Of a DNA stretch of 64,000 nt, positions 26,237 to 36,300 are shown one piece after another (positions within the stretch are counted from its first letter, which is position 1; every line of letters starts with the position of its first letter). The translations under genes were made by a program, and so were the position numbers. Under the pieces are notes generated by a model. That model was given only the letters and a program-made list of their open reading frames with translations, was not told the DNA's origin and made no database searches. Source of the DNA: Alteribacter natronophilus (GTDB lineage Bacteria; Bacillota; Bacilli; Bacillales; Salisediminibacteriaceae); contig NZ_VCRO01000001.1 in the NCBI RefSeq assembly GCF_006007885.1, forward strand, positions 806,001-870,000. The letters are read 5' to 3'.

Positions 26237-27358
26237 TTACTCGTACAGAGTGTGAAAACCCGTAAAGATGAGCCATGACAGGATCCCGGTATGGGGCTTC
26301 AAATCAGCTCTCTCTATTATTTCATTACTTTTTGAAGGAATAATATACCCGGGGAGACCTGTAAAGTAGCGTTCCTCAAGCTCTGAGCTGTGCAGAAGGT
26401 CCCCCGTCTCCCCTTTTACGGTCAAAACACCATCTTCAGATATGCTGTATTCCACGCCCCCGCCTTCTTCCTTTGGCACAGTAACAGCGAATAATTCGGG
26501 GATTATATGATCCGCCAGTAGTTCCTCACTTGAAAAATCAAGAGTTTCTGTTCGGTAATTGTTCAGCCCGTAGTCAATCAGAAGCTTTGTGTCCTCATAG
26601 GCATGTTCCTTGGATGGTGCGCCCAGGGTTACCGTAATCACTTCAGTACCTTCTCTTTCCGCTGAAGTAACGAGGGTATAGCCTGCTTTTCTGACAAAAC
26701 CGTTTTTTACTCCTGTCACTTCTTCATTCTGCCTCATAAGATCATGATGGTTAAAAAGTGTCGTTTCCCATCCTTCAGCACTCCAATCCAGTCTCTCTGT
26801 CCCTGCAATATCCCTGAAATCCCTATTTGCCATTGCATAAGAGCTGAGCAGAGCCATATCATACGCGGTTGTCACATGGTCATCGTGAAAGAGTCCATGA
26901 GGGTTTGTAAAGTTGGTGTTTTCAGCCCCGAGTGAGGATGCAAACTCGTTCATCCTCCCGGCAAACGCTTCGGTACTGCCATCAATATGCTCCGCCACTG
27001 CAATGGAAGCATCGTTACCGGAACTCACCATGATCCCTCTTAAAAGCTGCCCGAGCGGAAGGATTTCTTCTTCAAGAAGGTAAACACTCGAACCTATTAC
27101 ACTGACTGCCTCGGAACTCACTTCCACTTTCTCGCTCTGCCCTGCTTCTTCAAGGGCAATAATAGTTGTGACAATCTTGGTAATACTGGCAGGATACATT
27201 TCCCGATGCATATTTTTATCAAACAGCACTTCCCCGGTGGAAGTATCGACCATAACCACCGCTTCACTGTGAAGCTGACCCGGTCTGTCCCCTGCTTCCA
27301 CTGAAACGGGAGGTATTACAAAAACACATATAAAAATCACTGCAATAATTACTTTCAT
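26237..27358 (-). CDS. D-alanyl-D-alanine carboxypeptidase, S11 family (DacF/DacA-like)
   Basis: The protein has 373 residues, with a signal peptide (MKVIIAVIFICVFVIPPVSVEA). The penicillin-binding motifs are SITK (SxxK) near residue 61, SGN near 116, and KNGF where the family usually has KTG. It trims D-Ala from peptidoglycan stem peptides outside the membrane. The C-terminal end is the extra beta domain seen in DacF/DacA types. ATG at 27358 has GGGTGA 6 bases upstream. The Thr-to-Asn change in the third motif is unusual. Confidence 0.85.
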   Translation of the reverse strand: MKVIIAVIFICVFVIPPVSVEAGDRPGQLHSEAVVMVDTSTGEVLFDKNMHREMYPASITKIVTTIIALEEAGQSEKVEVSSEAVSVIGSSVYLLEEEILPLGQLLRGIMVSSGNDASIAVAEHIDGSTEAFAGRMNEFASSLGAENTNFTNPHGLFHDDHVTTAYDMALLSSYAMANRDFRDIAGTERLDWSAEGWETTLFNHHDLMRQNEEVTGVKNGFVRKAGYTLVTSAEREGTEVITVTLGAPSKEHAYEDTKLLIDYGLNNYRTETLDFSSEELLADHIIPELFAVTVPKEEGGGVEYSISEDGVLTVKGETGDLLHSSELEERYFTGLPGYIIPSKSNEIIERADLKPHTGILSWLIFTGFHTLYE

Positions 27359-27489
27359 TCTGATCACCCAAACGTGTAAGTTAACACTTTTATATGTACC
27401 TTAAATTCCTGGTGATTGCAATAATAAAAATCACAATTTGTCGATTTTACACGAATGACACCTTCGCACTGTTTAAGGGTGTTAAAAAA

Positions 27490-27605
27490 CTGTTTTCCGG
27501 CAGATTGCTGCTTTTGCGTTATAAATGATGGAGCGGAACGCGGCGATACCACCGGAAAGCGTCCGCCTGCAGCATAATAAAACAACAATCTTTACGAAGA
27601 GAGCC
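27490..27605. repeat. Short MITE-like repeat (inverted orientation)
   Basis: It begins ACTGTTTTCCGGCAGATTGCTG and ends AACAACAATCTTTACGAAGAGAGCC, an imperfect inverted pair. The core CGGAAAGCGTCCGCCTGCAGC is the reverse complement of the core of the 10757 element. Confidence 0.65.
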
Positions 27606-27606
27606 T

Positions 27607-27648
27607 AAAAAAAAGACTGATCCTCGGGCGCTCCCGTGAATCAGTCCT
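27607..27648 (-). terminator. Terminator of the DUF4397 gene
   Basis: The stem AGGACTGAT...ATCAGTC, with an inner CGGGAGCGCCCG, is followed on the minus strand by eight T. Confidence 0.8.
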
Positions 27649-27654
27649 GATCTA

Positions 27655-28341
27655 TTACTCCAGCTCATCTTTAACAAGTATGAGGTCGAATCCCGGTTCT
27701 CCTTCAAGCAGACCGACTGCAAAAGCCGAGTATACTGCGCCTTCCTCGAGAGCTACGTTTGGAACCTGGAATACAGCTTCCTGGGAACCGGTCGGGCGAA
27801 TCTCAATATTATAACTTTCCCCGTCCACTTCCAGATAATCGCTCACCTGAGGGAAGCTGACATTTTCAAAAAGGATCGTGTCCGGTGCTGCCGCAATATC
27901 AACGGCCGGTGCATCCGGAGAAAAATGAGCGGCTCTTAGTTTTGCTTTTCCTTCTGAAGGCTCCAGCTGGTCGGATACAGCCACAAGATCAATCTGGTTT
28001 AAGGGGCCGACCGCAGCAAGGGTGTAGGCACTTCCGGCTGCCACCTCCACATTTTTCTCAATTACCGGGTCCTCTTTTTTCGGATTTGCACCCGCAGCAA
28101 ATATCCGGAGAGAATAGCTGCCTGCCTTAAGTGGCAGATAACTGCTTATATCCTTGAAATTAACGTTTTCCAGCACTCTTTCCTTATCGAGATAAATATC
28201 AACAGCCGGTGCATCCGGAGAAGCGTGAACCGCTCTTACAAAGGCATCGCTGCCATCACCTGCTGCTGCAGATACCGGCCCTGCTGCCATACATACAGCA
28301 GTAATGGCAATCAGAGTGCAGATTAAAATCCACTTTTTCAT
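27655..28341 (-). CDS. Secreted DUF4397 protein
   Basis: This 228-residue protein has a signal peptide (MKKWILICTLIAITAVCMAA) and two DUF4397 units, each with the motif HASPDAPAVDIYL or HFSPDAPAVDIAA, near residues 39 and 141. The fold is beta-rich and extracellular, and its function is unknown. Many Bacillaceae carry it as a single gene, as here. Confidence 0.85.
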   Translation of the reverse strand: MKKWILICTLIAITAVCMAAGPVSAAAGDGSDAFVRAVHASPDAPAVDIYLDKERVLENVNFKDISSYLPLKAGSYSLRIFAAGANPKKEDPVIEKNVEVAAGSAYTLAAVGPLNQIDLVAVSDQLEPSEGKAKLRAAHFSPDAPAVDIAAAPDTILFENVSFPQVSDYLEVDGESYNIEIRPTGSQEAVFQVPNVALEEGAVYSAFAVGLLEGEPGFDLILVKDELE

Positions 28342-28437
28342 TCCGTTTTACCCCTTTCCAATTATCCTTTTTTTACAACTCTAATGTCCCCGCTTTCTGT
28401 TCTTTTATTCGGAGTGGATTTCATGTCATCCGACCTT

Positions 28438-28457
28438 CCTGCTATAGTAATAGCAGG
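28438..28457. other. Perfect inverted repeat upstream of the DUF4397 gene
   Basis: CCTGCTAT and ATAGCAGG are separated by AGTA, about 100 bases before the DUF4397 start codon. It could be an operator or a small hairpin. Nothing else was seen in 28342-28521. Confidence 0.35.
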
Positions 28458-28521
28458 TGTACCGAACTGAAACGTTACACAGACTGTTTTGATAACATCA
28501 GTGAAAGGGAAATGTTATTTA

Positions 28522-28642
28522 GCTGTTTTCGAAGAGATTGCTGTTTTATGACGCTTCTGGCGGATGCTATTCCCGCTGGAGTCGCCGCCTTACGCTTCCA
28601 TATGTAATTTGGTCAACAGCAACAAACTATACGAACGCAGCC
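28522..28642. repeat. Short MITE-like repeat
   Basis: It begins AGCTGTTTTCGAAGAGATTGCTG and ends AGCAACAAACTATACGAACGCAGCC, an inverted pair. CCGCTGGAGTCGCCGCC is shared with the long copies. Confidence 0.65.
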
Positions 28643-28680
28643 TATTATTTTGACTGCCATTGTGAAAGGATGTCCCGACT

Positions 28681-30363
28681 ATGGATAAGTTAATGCAGAC
28701 ACTGCGGTCACTGGACGGAAAAAGCTATAAAGCATTGAAGCAGATCCAGGGAACCTACAGAGGAAACGGATTCACACTTAAAATTGACTATGTGCAGGGG
28801 GACCCCTTTGCCTCCCCTTCCAGACTGAGAGTTCTTATCCCTTTCAGCCGTCTTAAAACGGATGAGAGCATTCTCGAGACAAGCCACAGAAAGATTGCTG
28901 CAGAAGACTTCATTGCCCGTCAGGTTCAGAAACAGATTCGTAAACGGAAGTCTGAAAAAATGGGAACCGGAAAAGGCGGACTCGTTTATATTGATGCACC
29001 GGGGCAGGAAGTATTGCAGAGAACTGCTGTAAAGCTCAGCAGCACTTACATTGATATCCGTTTCAGTGCAGGGCTGCCTGCAAACGGAAGAAGGATCAGA
29101 GGAAATGACGCTGCGCGGCTCGCAGGAGAAATTATTCCCCGCATGGCCCAAAACGCAGTTGACGAGCTCTCTCCCCAGGACCTGAGTGACCACCTGGAAC
29201 TGGCTGACGACCAGCAGGTTATCCGCCGGTATTTAAGCGATCATGACTATGTGAGCTTTGTTTCCAATGGAGCTGTTCTTCCGAGAGAAAGCGGGGTCAG
29301 CAGCAGACCGATGAAAAATGCCGTACCGTTTCAGTCTCCTGAAGCATTCGAGCAGACAATTCCTCTTACGAACGGTAAGTCAGTAACCGGAATGGCTCTG
29401 CCAGCAGGCCTCACACTAATTGCCGGTGGCGGCTATCACGGTAAGAGCACCCTGCTTCACGCCATTGAACGTGGTATATACAACCATGTAAAAGGCGATG
29501 GCCGGGAATTGACCATCACCAATGATTCTGCTGTTAAAATACGGGCAGAGGACGGACGTGGCGTCCATAATGTAAATATAACGCCCTTCATTTCCGACCT
29601 TCCGTTTAAAAAGAATACCGAATCCTTTTCAACCCCCGATGCCAGCGGAAGTACTTCCCAGGCAGCTGCGGTAATGGAAGCTCTTGAAGCGGGAAGCCGG
29701 TTGCTCCTAATGGACGAAGACACGACTGCAACCAATTTCATGATTCGGGATGCACGGATGCAGCGACTTGTGGAAAACGAACCAATTACCCCGTTTGTTG
29801 ATCACGCAGCGGCTCTTACAAAAGACCTCGGGGTGTCTGTCATCCTCGCTGTGGGCGGTTCAGGGGATTATTTCGAACATGCAGATCAGGTCATTACGAT
29901 GAAAGAATACCATCCCTATGACCGGACGGATGAAGCAAAACAAATTGCTGCAGAGCTGATAACCGGACGCAGGGAACTAGCCGGCTCACCACTTCATATC
30001 CCTGAAGCAAGACATTTCGACCGCAGCAGTTTCAAACAACAGTGGGACCACAAACAGAAAGTTGATGCGAAAGGACTTCACTTAATTCTTTTTGGCAGGA
30101 ATGCCATAGATCTTTCCAGTCTTGAGCAGCTCGTTGATTTAAGCCAGACGCGGGCAATAGCACGAATGATCAGCATACTCGTAAAGAACGAAAAAGAAAA
30201 CGGAACTGTAAATGACCTTACAGAAAAACTGTACAAAAAAATAGAACAGGATGGACTTGATGTCCTCAGTCCGTTTAAAGACCAGCACCCCGGTGATCTG
30301 GCCCTTCCGCGAAGGGAGGAACTCACCGCAGCACTCAACAGATTCAGGCGGTCGGAGAGCTGA
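28681..30363 (+). CDS. ABC-class P-loop ATPase (predicted ATPase of the ABC class)
   Basis: This soluble 560-residue protein belongs to a family of uncharacterised ABC-class ATPases. The Walker A reads AGGGYHGKSTLL (near residue 250) and the Walker B RLLLMDEDTTATNF (near 340). Its N-terminal region (residues 1-200) is family specific. There is no transmembrane domain and no transporter partner nearby, so it is not an exporter. Role unknown. The ATG follows a weak AGGATGTC. Confidence 0.75.
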   Translation: MDKLMQTLRSLDGKSYKALKQIQGTYRGNGFTLKIDYVQGDPFASPSRLRVLIPFSRLKTDESILETSHRKIAAEDFIARQVQKQIRKRKSEKMGTGKGGLVYIDAPGQEVLQRTAVKLSSTYIDIRFSAGLPANGRRIRGNDAARLAGEIIPRMAQNAVDELSPQDLSDHLELADDQQVIRRYLSDHDYVSFVSNGAVLPRESGVSSRPMKNAVPFQSPEAFEQTIPLTNGKSVTGMALPAGLTLIAGGGYHGKSTLLHAIERGIYNHVKGDGRELTITNDSAVKIRAEDGRGVHNVNITPFISDLPFKKNTESFSTPDASGSTSQAAAVMEALEAGSRLLLMDEDTTATNFMIRDARMQRLVENEPITPFVDHAAALTKDLGVSVILAVGGSGDYFEHADQVITMKEYHPYDRTDEAKQIAAELITGRRELAGSPLHIPEARHFDRSSFKQQWDHKQKVDAKGLHLILFGRNAIDLSSLEQLVDLSQTRAIARMISILVKNEKENGTVNDLTEKLYKKIEQDGLDVLSPFKDQHPGDLALPRREELTAALNRFRRSES

Positions 30364-30414
30364 CAGGTACTTTACATCTTAAGCCCGGCGAACCGGTCTC
30401 CCTCTACTCAATCC

Positions 30415-30455
30415 GCACAAAGACCCGCAGGCATCACGCCCGCGGGTCTTTGTGC
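30415..30455. terminator. Bidirectional terminator between ATPase gene and msrB
   Basis: A 14-bp perfect stem (GCACAAAGACCCGC/GCGGGTCTTTGTGC) lies between convergent genes. Confidence 0.75.
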
Positions 30456-30462
30456 AGTAATC

Positions 30463-30894
30463 TTAATTAAAAAGCTTTTTATATTCGCTGTACCCTTCCT
30501 TTTCAAGAGCTGAAAACGGAATAAAGCGGAGAGCTGAAGAATTAATACAGTACCTGAGTCCGCCGGGAGAAGGACCATCCGTGAAAACATGACCCAGATG
30601 ACTGTCTCCTTCATCGCTTCGTACCTCTGTTCTCCTCATACCGTGGGAAAAATCCGAGTGCTCGGTTACCTGCTTTTTATCTATCGGTTTTGTAAAGCTC
30701 GGCCAGCCGCACCCTGCATCGTACTTATCCCTTGAACTGAATAGAGGTTCCCCGGACACAATATCCACATAAATCCCGTCCTCAAAATGGTCCCAGAACT
30801 CATTTCTGAAGGGAGGTTCAGTCCCGTTTTCCTGTGTTACTTTATACTGAATGTCATTCAGTTCCTCTTTTTTTACTCCAGTCCGCTTCTTCAT
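30463..30894 (-). CDS. msrB: Peptide methionine (R)-S-oxide reductase
   Basis: This 143-residue MsrB has [14 protein letters not shown] and the catalytic Cys in [11 protein letters not shown]. It reduces Met-R-sulfoxide. Two CxxC zinc pairs found in some MsrB proteins are absent. The ATG overlaps the msrA stop by 4 bases, so the two are coupled. Confidence 0.95.
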   Translation of the reverse strand: MKKRTGVKKEELNDIQYKVTQENGTEPPFRNEFWDHFEDGIYVDIVSGEPLFSSRDKYDAGCGWPSFTKPIDKKQVTEHSDFSHGMRRTEVRSDEGDSHLGHVFTDGPSPGGLRYCINSSALRFIPFSALEKEGYSEYKKLFN

Positions 30895-31418
30895 GATTTT
30901 CTTTCCCCCCAGTGTGCATTCAGAAAGTCTTCCCTTCCGCTGCCTTTTCGGTACAGGCTGTAATGAAACGCATTTTTCCTGTAGTAATCCTGATGAAATG
31001 CCTCGGCTTCGAAAAAAACGGAAGCAGGTCTGATCTCCGTGACGACCGGTTTTTTGAACCGGCCACTGTCTTCCAGCTCTTTCTTTGATTTTTCAGCAAG
31101 GTCCTTCTGTTCCTCATCGTGATAAAAAATAGCGGTCGTATATGATTCCCCGCGGTCATGGAACTGGCCGCCGGGGTCTGTCGGATCAATCTGAGCCCAG
31201 TAAATGTCCAGAAGTTTTTCATAGGAAAAAAGTTCAGGATCGTATGTGATCTGGACTGCTTCAAGATGTCCTGTACGGTTTGTGCATACATCTTCATAGG
31301 TGGGATTGTCTTTGCTTCCTCCAGTGTAGCCTGAAACAACACCCTCGATACCGGGCTGTTCATCGAAAGGAGAAACCATGCACCAGAAGCACCCCCCTGC
31401 AAATGTTGCCTTTTTCAT
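30891..31418 (-). CDS. msrA: Peptide methionine (S)-S-oxide reductase
   Basis: This 175-residue MsrA has the catalytic GGCFWC near residue 8 and the later GYTGG and YDPE regions. It repairs Met-S-sulfoxide and forms an operon with msrB. Both are cytosolic. Ribosome site GGAGGGATCACG lies before the ATG. Confidence 0.95.
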   Translation of the reverse strand: MKKATFAGGCFWCMVSPFDEQPGIEGVVSGYTGGSKDNPTYEDVCTNRTGHLEAVQITYDPELFSYEKLLDIYWAQIDPTDPGGQFHDRGESYTTAIFYHDEEQKDLAEKSKKELEDSGRFKKPVVTEIRPASVFFEAEAFHQDYYRKNAFHYSLYRKGSGREDFLNAHWGERKS

Positions 31419-31483
31419 CGTGATCCCTCCACTTTTTTCCTTGTAGTATAGCAGGATGGATTCACAGCGTCCAACCTTCTGCT

Positions 31484-32452
31484 TTAATAATCACGGCCTT
31501 TACCGGAATCCGAAATCTCCACCAGCTCGGAAGGATAAGGCTCAAAGTAAGTCTGGCTGGTCAGATATTTCTGTTCAAAGCGGTATACCCATGAACGGAT
31601 CAGGCTGAGAAGACTGCTTAATGGGACCCTCTTCTGCCTGTACTGGCCCAGCAGGGTCAGGAAATGCTCTTTTTCCCGGGATGAGAGACTGTTTTTAAAG
31701 AAGCCCAGGAGATGTTCACATACACTGATATTTCCCGTATCTTTCTGCCGGTTAGTCAGAATTATCTTCAGTACCTGCTCGTAGGCGGCAAAAAGTTCCT
31801 TTTTGTTCATGCCTCCCGGATTGGCTGCAATTCTGCCTGCCTCCTGCATCAGACGGGGACTGTAGGACATAAGCAGAAATTTATTATCAGCATGAAAGCG
31901 TGACAGCGCGCCTGCTGTCCCTTCCTTCCTGGTGTGCCTGAATGAAGCCATTGTAAAGACACCTGTCAGGAACTGTTCCCTTATGGCAAAATTCCTGAGC
32001 CGTCCATCATCCTCAAGTAGAGAATGGGGAAAATGCTCCTTTACCTTCCTTGCAAACATGCCGGCAGTTCTGCCTTTGACAGGGGATTTTCCACTGCCTG
32101 CATACACTTTAGCATCAAAAATCCCGCAGCTGGGAGAACGTCCCTTAAGGATGAAACCGTCTGCCTTTTTGAGATTCCGAAGGTATTTATCTGAAAAAGC
32201 AATCATTTCACCAGTATAGTCCTTTTCCCGGGAGGGCATGACAAGCCGTTCGCCCTCGCCTTTATCCACGAGGCGAAGTGTATCCCTCGGAACAGGAAGA
32301 CCGATTTCCACCTCCGGACAGACCGGGATGAGATCAGCTGTTTCCCGGAGTTTCTCAACTGCTGTACTTCTCATTTTTGCACCGTCGTACCGGCAGGCTT
32401 CAAACTCCAGGCATTTGCTTACGACAATTTGAGGGCGGTGAAAATCTCTCAT
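31484..32452 (-). CDS. DUF523 (TudS-like) + DUF1722 (YbgA-like) fusion protein
   Basis: The protein has 322 residues. Residues 1-155 form a DUF523 domain with Cys in [27 protein letters not shown] and GRSPSCGI, which in TudS enzymes bind an iron-sulfur cluster used for thiouracil desulfidation. Residues 170-310 form DUF1722, as in E. coli YbgA. Function of the fusion is uncertain. AAGGAGTG lies 5 bases before the ATG. It follows the fructosamine kinase gene by 17 bases. Confidence 0.8.
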   Translation of the reverse strand: MRDFHRPQIVVSKCLEFEACRYDGAKMRSTAVEKLRETADLIPVCPEVEIGLPVPRDTLRLVDKGEGERLVMPSREKDYTGEMIAFSDKYLRNLKKADGFILKGRSPSCGIFDAKVYAGSGKSPVKGRTAGMFARKVKEHFPHSLLEDDGRLRNFAIREQFLTGVFTMASFRHTRKEGTAGALSRFHADNKFLLMSYSPRLMQEAGRIAANPGGMNKKELFAAYEQVLKIILTNRQKDTGNISVCEHLLGFFKNSLSSREKEHFLTLLGQYRQKRVPLSSLLSLIRSWVYRFEQKYLTSQTYFEPYPSELVEISDSGKGRDY

Positions 32453-32469
32453 TTAAACACTCCTTTATC

Positions 32470-33339
32470 TCAGGAAAGGTAATAGTCAAAAATTCTGTCC
32501 ACCGATGTACCGTAGGCTTCTCCAAAGAAATTCAGGTGGACGAGCAGATAAAACAGCTGATACAGCCTCTCCCTTTCCGAAAAGTCCCTGTCCAGTGGAT
32601 AATAGTATTCGTAGGATTCATAAAATGAAGCGGGAAAACCGCCAAAAAGCCTGGTGAAAGCCAGATCCATCTCTCTGTGTCCGTAAAAAACAGAAGGATC
32701 GATCAGCCACGCTTCGCCTCCCTTACCCGAAATCCAGTTGCCTCCCCATAAGTCACCATGAAGCAGAGAAACTCCCGGCTCAGGGGGAATCCAGGTATCC
32801 AGCCTCTCGATAAGATTTTCGAGCCGGCTCAGCCTTCTTCCGGTAATGGTTCCTTTCCTCTTTCCAATTTCCAGCTGATGGATGAGACGCTTTTCCCTGT
32901 AGAAATCTGTCCAGGAAGGCCACCAGCCGTTTTCCATTGCCAAAGTACCTATGTATGTTTTCCCTTCGTAACCGTAAAAAGCCGACTCTGCAGGTTTATG
33001 TACACGTGCGAGCATTTCACCGAGTTTTTCCCCTCCCCTTTCGCTGGAAGAAGTATTAATCCAGTGAAGTACGATCGTCCCCACCCCGTTATGATAAGCG
33101 GTCCCTTTTATGGATGGAACGTTTCCGCCGGCCTCTTCAAGCTTTCTGAGAGACTCTGCTTCCAGTTCAAAAAAATCAGGCGGGATTTGGCGGTTTATCT
33201 TCATAAACCAGGTACCGCTTCCCCCCTCGAGACAGTACGCTTCGTTAATATCTCCTCCTGATACAGGGGTAAAGCTGAGGTCAGCCGAACCCACTCCCAC
33301 TTTCTGTGCCAGCTGTATTAATTCCGAGTTCCGAGACAT
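32470..33339 (-). CDS. Fructosamine/ketosamine-3-kinase family protein
   Basis: This 289-residue protein has the aminoglycoside-kinase-like fold: nucleotide lysine in WFMKINR, catalytic LLHGDLWGGNW and the metal Asp in LIDPSVFYGHREMDLAF. The family phosphorylates ketosamines on glycated proteins or small molecules so that they break down. It is first in a two-gene unit with the DUF523/DUF1722 gene. Confidence 0.85.
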   Translation of the reverse strand: MSRNSELIQLAQKVGVGSADLSFTPVSGGDINEAYCLEGGSGTWFMKINRQIPPDFFELEAESLRKLEEAGGNVPSIKGTAYHNGVGTIVLHWINTSSSERGGEKLGEMLARVHKPAESAFYGYEGKTYIGTLAMENGWWPSWTDFYREKRLIHQLEIGKRKGTITGRRLSRLENLIERLDTWIPPEPGVSLLHGDLWGGNWISGKGGEAWLIDPSVFYGHREMDLAFTRLFGGFPASFYESYEYYYPLDRDFSERERLYQLFYLLVHLNFFGEAYGTSVDRIFDYYLS

Positions 33340-33399
33340 ATGATTCCCGCCTTTTTCCGTGATTATATTTACGATAGACGTCTTTACGAGGTGATCACT

Positions 33400-33474
33400 A
33401 TGGATTCCTGCTGCAGAGAACTGAGTTTCCTGACGAAGTCAGACCGGCACCTGCTAATTTGTCTCTTCTATTAG
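33400..33474 (+). CDS. Very small ORF, 24 residues (tentative)
   Basis: ATG with GAGGTGATC 3-5 bases upstream encodes MDSCCRELSFLTKSDRHLLI plus four more residues. The good ribosome site is the only support. After it another frame stays open to 33653 without a good start, so this may be the relic of a longer gene. Confidence 0.25.
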   Translation: MDSCCRELSFLTKSDRHLLICLFY

Positions 33475-33731
33475 AAATATACCCTGATTCCTGCCTCAGG
33501 CAATCATCCTTTTTTCTTCCCGGTACCGAGTGGAACAGAATTACAGTCAACGGATCAAGCTTTATTGTCCCTGAAGACCATTTTAGAGCGCAGGCATCTG
33601 TTAAGCCACCTCCCTTTTATGAGAAGCTGTTCTCGTTAAGATTATTGTTTTAATCCCCTGCAGGCGGAGACTTTCCGCAGCATAGCGAAGGCTGGCTGCC
33701 CTTTACCGGTATATATGTCAGTATCACATAC
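33475..33731. other. Non-coding remainder of the 444-base gap
   Basis: It contains an open frame without a ribosome site (to 33653) and a fragment of the dispersed repeat at about 33626-33690 (GAAGCTGTTCTCGTTAAG, then CCTGCAGGCGGAGACTTTCCGC). No other feature was seen. Confidence 0.5.
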
Positions 33732-33776
33732 AAAAGGTGCCCTTAAGTCACAATGCTGACTAAAGGGCACCTTTTT
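33732..33776 (-). terminator. Terminator of the dipeptidase gene
   Basis: A long stem (AAAAGGTGCCCTT/AAGGGCACCTTTTT, with AGTC/GACT inside) ends in T on the minus strand. Confidence 0.8.
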
Positions 33777-33783
33777 CATCTGT

Positions 33784-34710
33784 TTATCCGGCTGCAAACC
33801 GAAGCACGTTCCCGGAGGCAAAACCCCGGACATCCTCTTCGCTGTAATGCTTCAGCAGTTCGTTTATAAGGTTCTGATATTTACCTGCATGCTCAAGTTC
33901 CTTTACATACCAGGCAATTCCATCAAAATCGGATCCAAAAGCCAGGTTCCTTTTGCCGCCAAGTGAACAGAAATGATCTATGTGGCGGATCAGGTCCGTA
34001 ATTTCACTCTCTTCTTTACCGTCACCGATAAACGGCGGATTGAAGACAACTCCCAGCATACCGCCCTTTTTAAACAGTGCCTGTGCCTGATCATCTGTGA
34101 GGTTTCTCCGGTGACCGCATAGTGTTTTTGAATTTGAATGGGTAGCCACAGGGAGGTCAGCCGTATTTATCACATCCCAGAAACCCGGTTCTGCAAGGTG
34201 GGACACATCCGTCCAGACGCCGTGCTGGTTATTCAGTCTGACCACTTCAAAACCAAACTCGGTAAGTCCGCCATTACGTGGTTCGCCGACACCATCGGCA
34301 CAGAGGTTTGCGTTATTCCATGTCAGACCGATCGATTTAACCCCAAGTCTGTAAAAAGTTCTCAGCTTCATAAGGTCGTTACCGAATGCATCAGCCCCTT
34401 CAAGGGTAAGGACTGCCCCTGTTTCATCCGGTTTAAGGTTTTTAATATCAGACCACTGCTTTATGTGTACCATGCCCGGTGAGGCCAGAACCCTGGTATA
34501 AAAAAGATCGATCTGTTCCATGGCAGCCTGAAATTTATAATCAGACGGAAGTTCCGGTTCCACAAAAACTGCAAAAAGCTGGACACTCACTCCCCCCTCT
34601 TTCAGTCGTGCAAGGCTGGTTTCTACTTCCTCGGAATTTTCATAGTCTCTCCCGGGATTTTCCCACAGCCTGAGAAGTGCATCGCAGTGCAAATCAATCA
34701 GTTTCATCAT
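33784..34710 (-). CDS. Membrane dipeptidase family protein (M19, renal dipeptidase-like)
   Basis: This 308-residue metal-dependent dipeptidase has the zinc ligands in LIDLHCDAL at the start, the bridging Glu in LEGADAFG, VATHSNSKTLCGHRRNL and FGSDFDG. No signal peptide is visible, so it should act in the cytosol on dipeptides, perhaps D-amino-acid-containing ones. GGGGGA lies 4-7 bases before the ATG pair. Confidence 0.85.
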   Translation of the reverse strand: MMKLIDLHCDALLRLWENPGRDYENSEEVETSLARLKEGGVSVQLFAVFVEPELPSDYKFQAAMEQIDLFYTRVLASPGMVHIKQWSDIKNLKPDETGAVLTLEGADAFGNDLMKLRTFYRLGVKSIGLTWNNANLCADGVGEPRNGGLTEFGFEVVRLNNQHGVWTDVSHLAEPGFWDVINTADLPVATHSNSKTLCGHRRNLTDDQAQALFKKGGMLGVVFNPPFIGDGKEESEITDLIRHIDHFCSLGGKRNLAFGSDFDGIAWYVKELEHAGKYQNLINELLKHYSEEDVRGFASGNVLRFAAG

Positions 34711-34745
34711 AAACTCCCCCTTTTTTCTATTTCCGGAACCGGTGA

Positions 34746-36134
34746 TTATTCCGAAGGTCCTGTCATCTTCTCAGGATTGACAGCGTTTTCGAACTCCTCT
34801 TCGGTTAAGTATTCAAGTTCAACAGCTGTCTCTTTCAGCGTTTTACCATCATCAAATGCCTTTTTGGCAATTGCTGCTGCTTTTTCGTAACCAATGTGGG
34901 GATTAAGGGCCGTTACGAGCATCAGCGAGTTTTTCACATGGTTATCAATAACATCTTTATTTGCCTCGATCCCCGACAGACATTTATCCGTAAATGAATT
35001 CATTGAATCGGAAAGAAGCCGCACCGACTGCAGGAAGTTATAGATAATCACAGGTTTAAAAACGTTCAGTTCGAAATTCCCCTGACTTGCAGCAAAACCG
35101 ATGGCTGCATCGTTCCCGAAAACCTGTGACGTAACCATGGTCAGTGCTTCACTCTGTGTAGGATTTACTTTCCCCGGCATAATTGAGCTGCCGGGTTCAT
35201 TTGCGGGAATTGTAATTTCGCCAATGCCCGACCTCGGACCGCTCGCAAGCCAGCGCACGTCATTTGCGATTTTCATAAGATCCGCTGCCAGTGCCTTGAT
35301 GGCCCCATGTGCATAGGCAAGCTCATCGTGACTGGTAAGCGCATGGAATTTATTCTCCGAAGACGTAAAATTATGTCCGGTAATGCTGCTGATTTCCTCA
35401 GCCACCAGGTTTCCAAACTCGGGATGGGCGTTGATTCCCGTTCCTACTGCTGTACCTCCGATTGCCAGCGCATGTAAATGGGCTGTGCTTTCTTCTGCCA
35501 TCTGCCCGCTCTTTTTAAGCATATGGACCCACCCGCTGATTTCCTGGCCAAGTGTCAGCGGTGTTGCATCCTGAAGGTGGGTCCGGCCGATTTTGATTAC
35601 ATCGTCGAATTCAGCAGCCTTCTGCTCAAGGGTCTCCTTCATATGTGTAATTGCCGGGAGAAGCCGTTTATGAATATCCTGGACAGCAGCAATATGCATG
35701 GCTGTCGGAAATGTATCGTTGGAACTCTGTGAGCGGTTCACATCATCGTTCGGATGGATACGCTCGCTGGAGCCTTTCCTGCTCAGAATTTCATTTGCCT
35801 TGAATGCCACTACTTCATTCATATTCATGTTGGACTGGGTACCGCTTCCTGTCTGCCAGACGACAAGAGGAAACTGGTCACTGTGGTCCTCTTCCCGGAT
35901 CTTTCGGCAAACCTCGGAAATAGCATCGGCCTTACCGGAAGACAATTTACCAAGGCGCTGATTGGCTTTGGCACATGCTTCTTTAAGAATGGTAAAAGCG
36001 CTTACTACTTCGGCCGGCATTTTTTCCGTACCGATTTTAAAGTTCTGGAGGCTTCTCTGGGTCTGTGCCCCCCACCATTTGTCCGAAGGTACCTTCATTT
36101 CTCCGAGTGTGTCTTTTTCAATTCGATAATCCAT
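34746..36134 (-). CDS. fumC: Fumarate hydratase class II
   Basis: This 462-residue protein has the class II signature [13 protein letters not shown] near residue 317, with [10 protein letters not shown] and [14 protein letters not shown] near the active site. It interconverts fumarate and malate in the TCA cycle and needs no iron-sulfur cluster. AAAGGAGG lies 7 bases before the ATG. It follows the small membrane protein gene on the same strand. Confidence 0.95.
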   Translation of the reverse strand: MDYRIEKDTLGEMKVPSDKWWGAQTQRSLQNFKIGTEKMPAEVVSAFTILKEACAKANQRLGKLSSGKADAISEVCRKIREEDHSDQFPLVVWQTGSGTQSNMNMNEVVAFKANEILSRKGSSERIHPNDDVNRSQSSNDTFPTAMHIAAVQDIHKRLLPAITHMKETLEQKAAEFDDVIKIGRTHLQDATPLTLGQEISGWVHMLKKSGQMAEESTAHLHALAIGGTAVGTGINAHPEFGNLVAEEISSITGHNFTSSENKFHALTSHDELAYAHGAIKALAADLMKIANDVRWLASGPRSGIGEITIPANEPGSSIMPGKVNPTQSEALTMVTSQVFGNDAAIGFAASQGNFELNVFKPVIIYNFLQSVRLLSDSMNSFTDKCLSGIEANKDVIDNHVKNSLMLVTALNPHIGYEKAAAIAKKAFDDGKTLKETAVELEYLTEEEFENAVNPEKMTGPSE

Positions 36135-36268
36135 CTCGATTCCTCCTTTATTTACAAAACTTCATTTATCCCTTCTGATAAGTTACCCTGACCGGAGTGC
36201 TGTTAAAACCTTCCTGGCGGCATTTTTCAACAATCTGCCGCCACTTCCATTCCTTGCAGGGGAATACA

Positions 36269-36300
36269 AAAAAGTGCCGGTTCTAAAAGAACGCAGCACT
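36269..36300 (-). terminator. Terminator of the 54-residue membrane protein gene
   Basis: An imperfect stem (AGTGCTGCGTTCT/AGAACCGGCACT) overlaps the stop codon and is followed by TTTTTTG on the minus strand. Confidence 0.6.
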
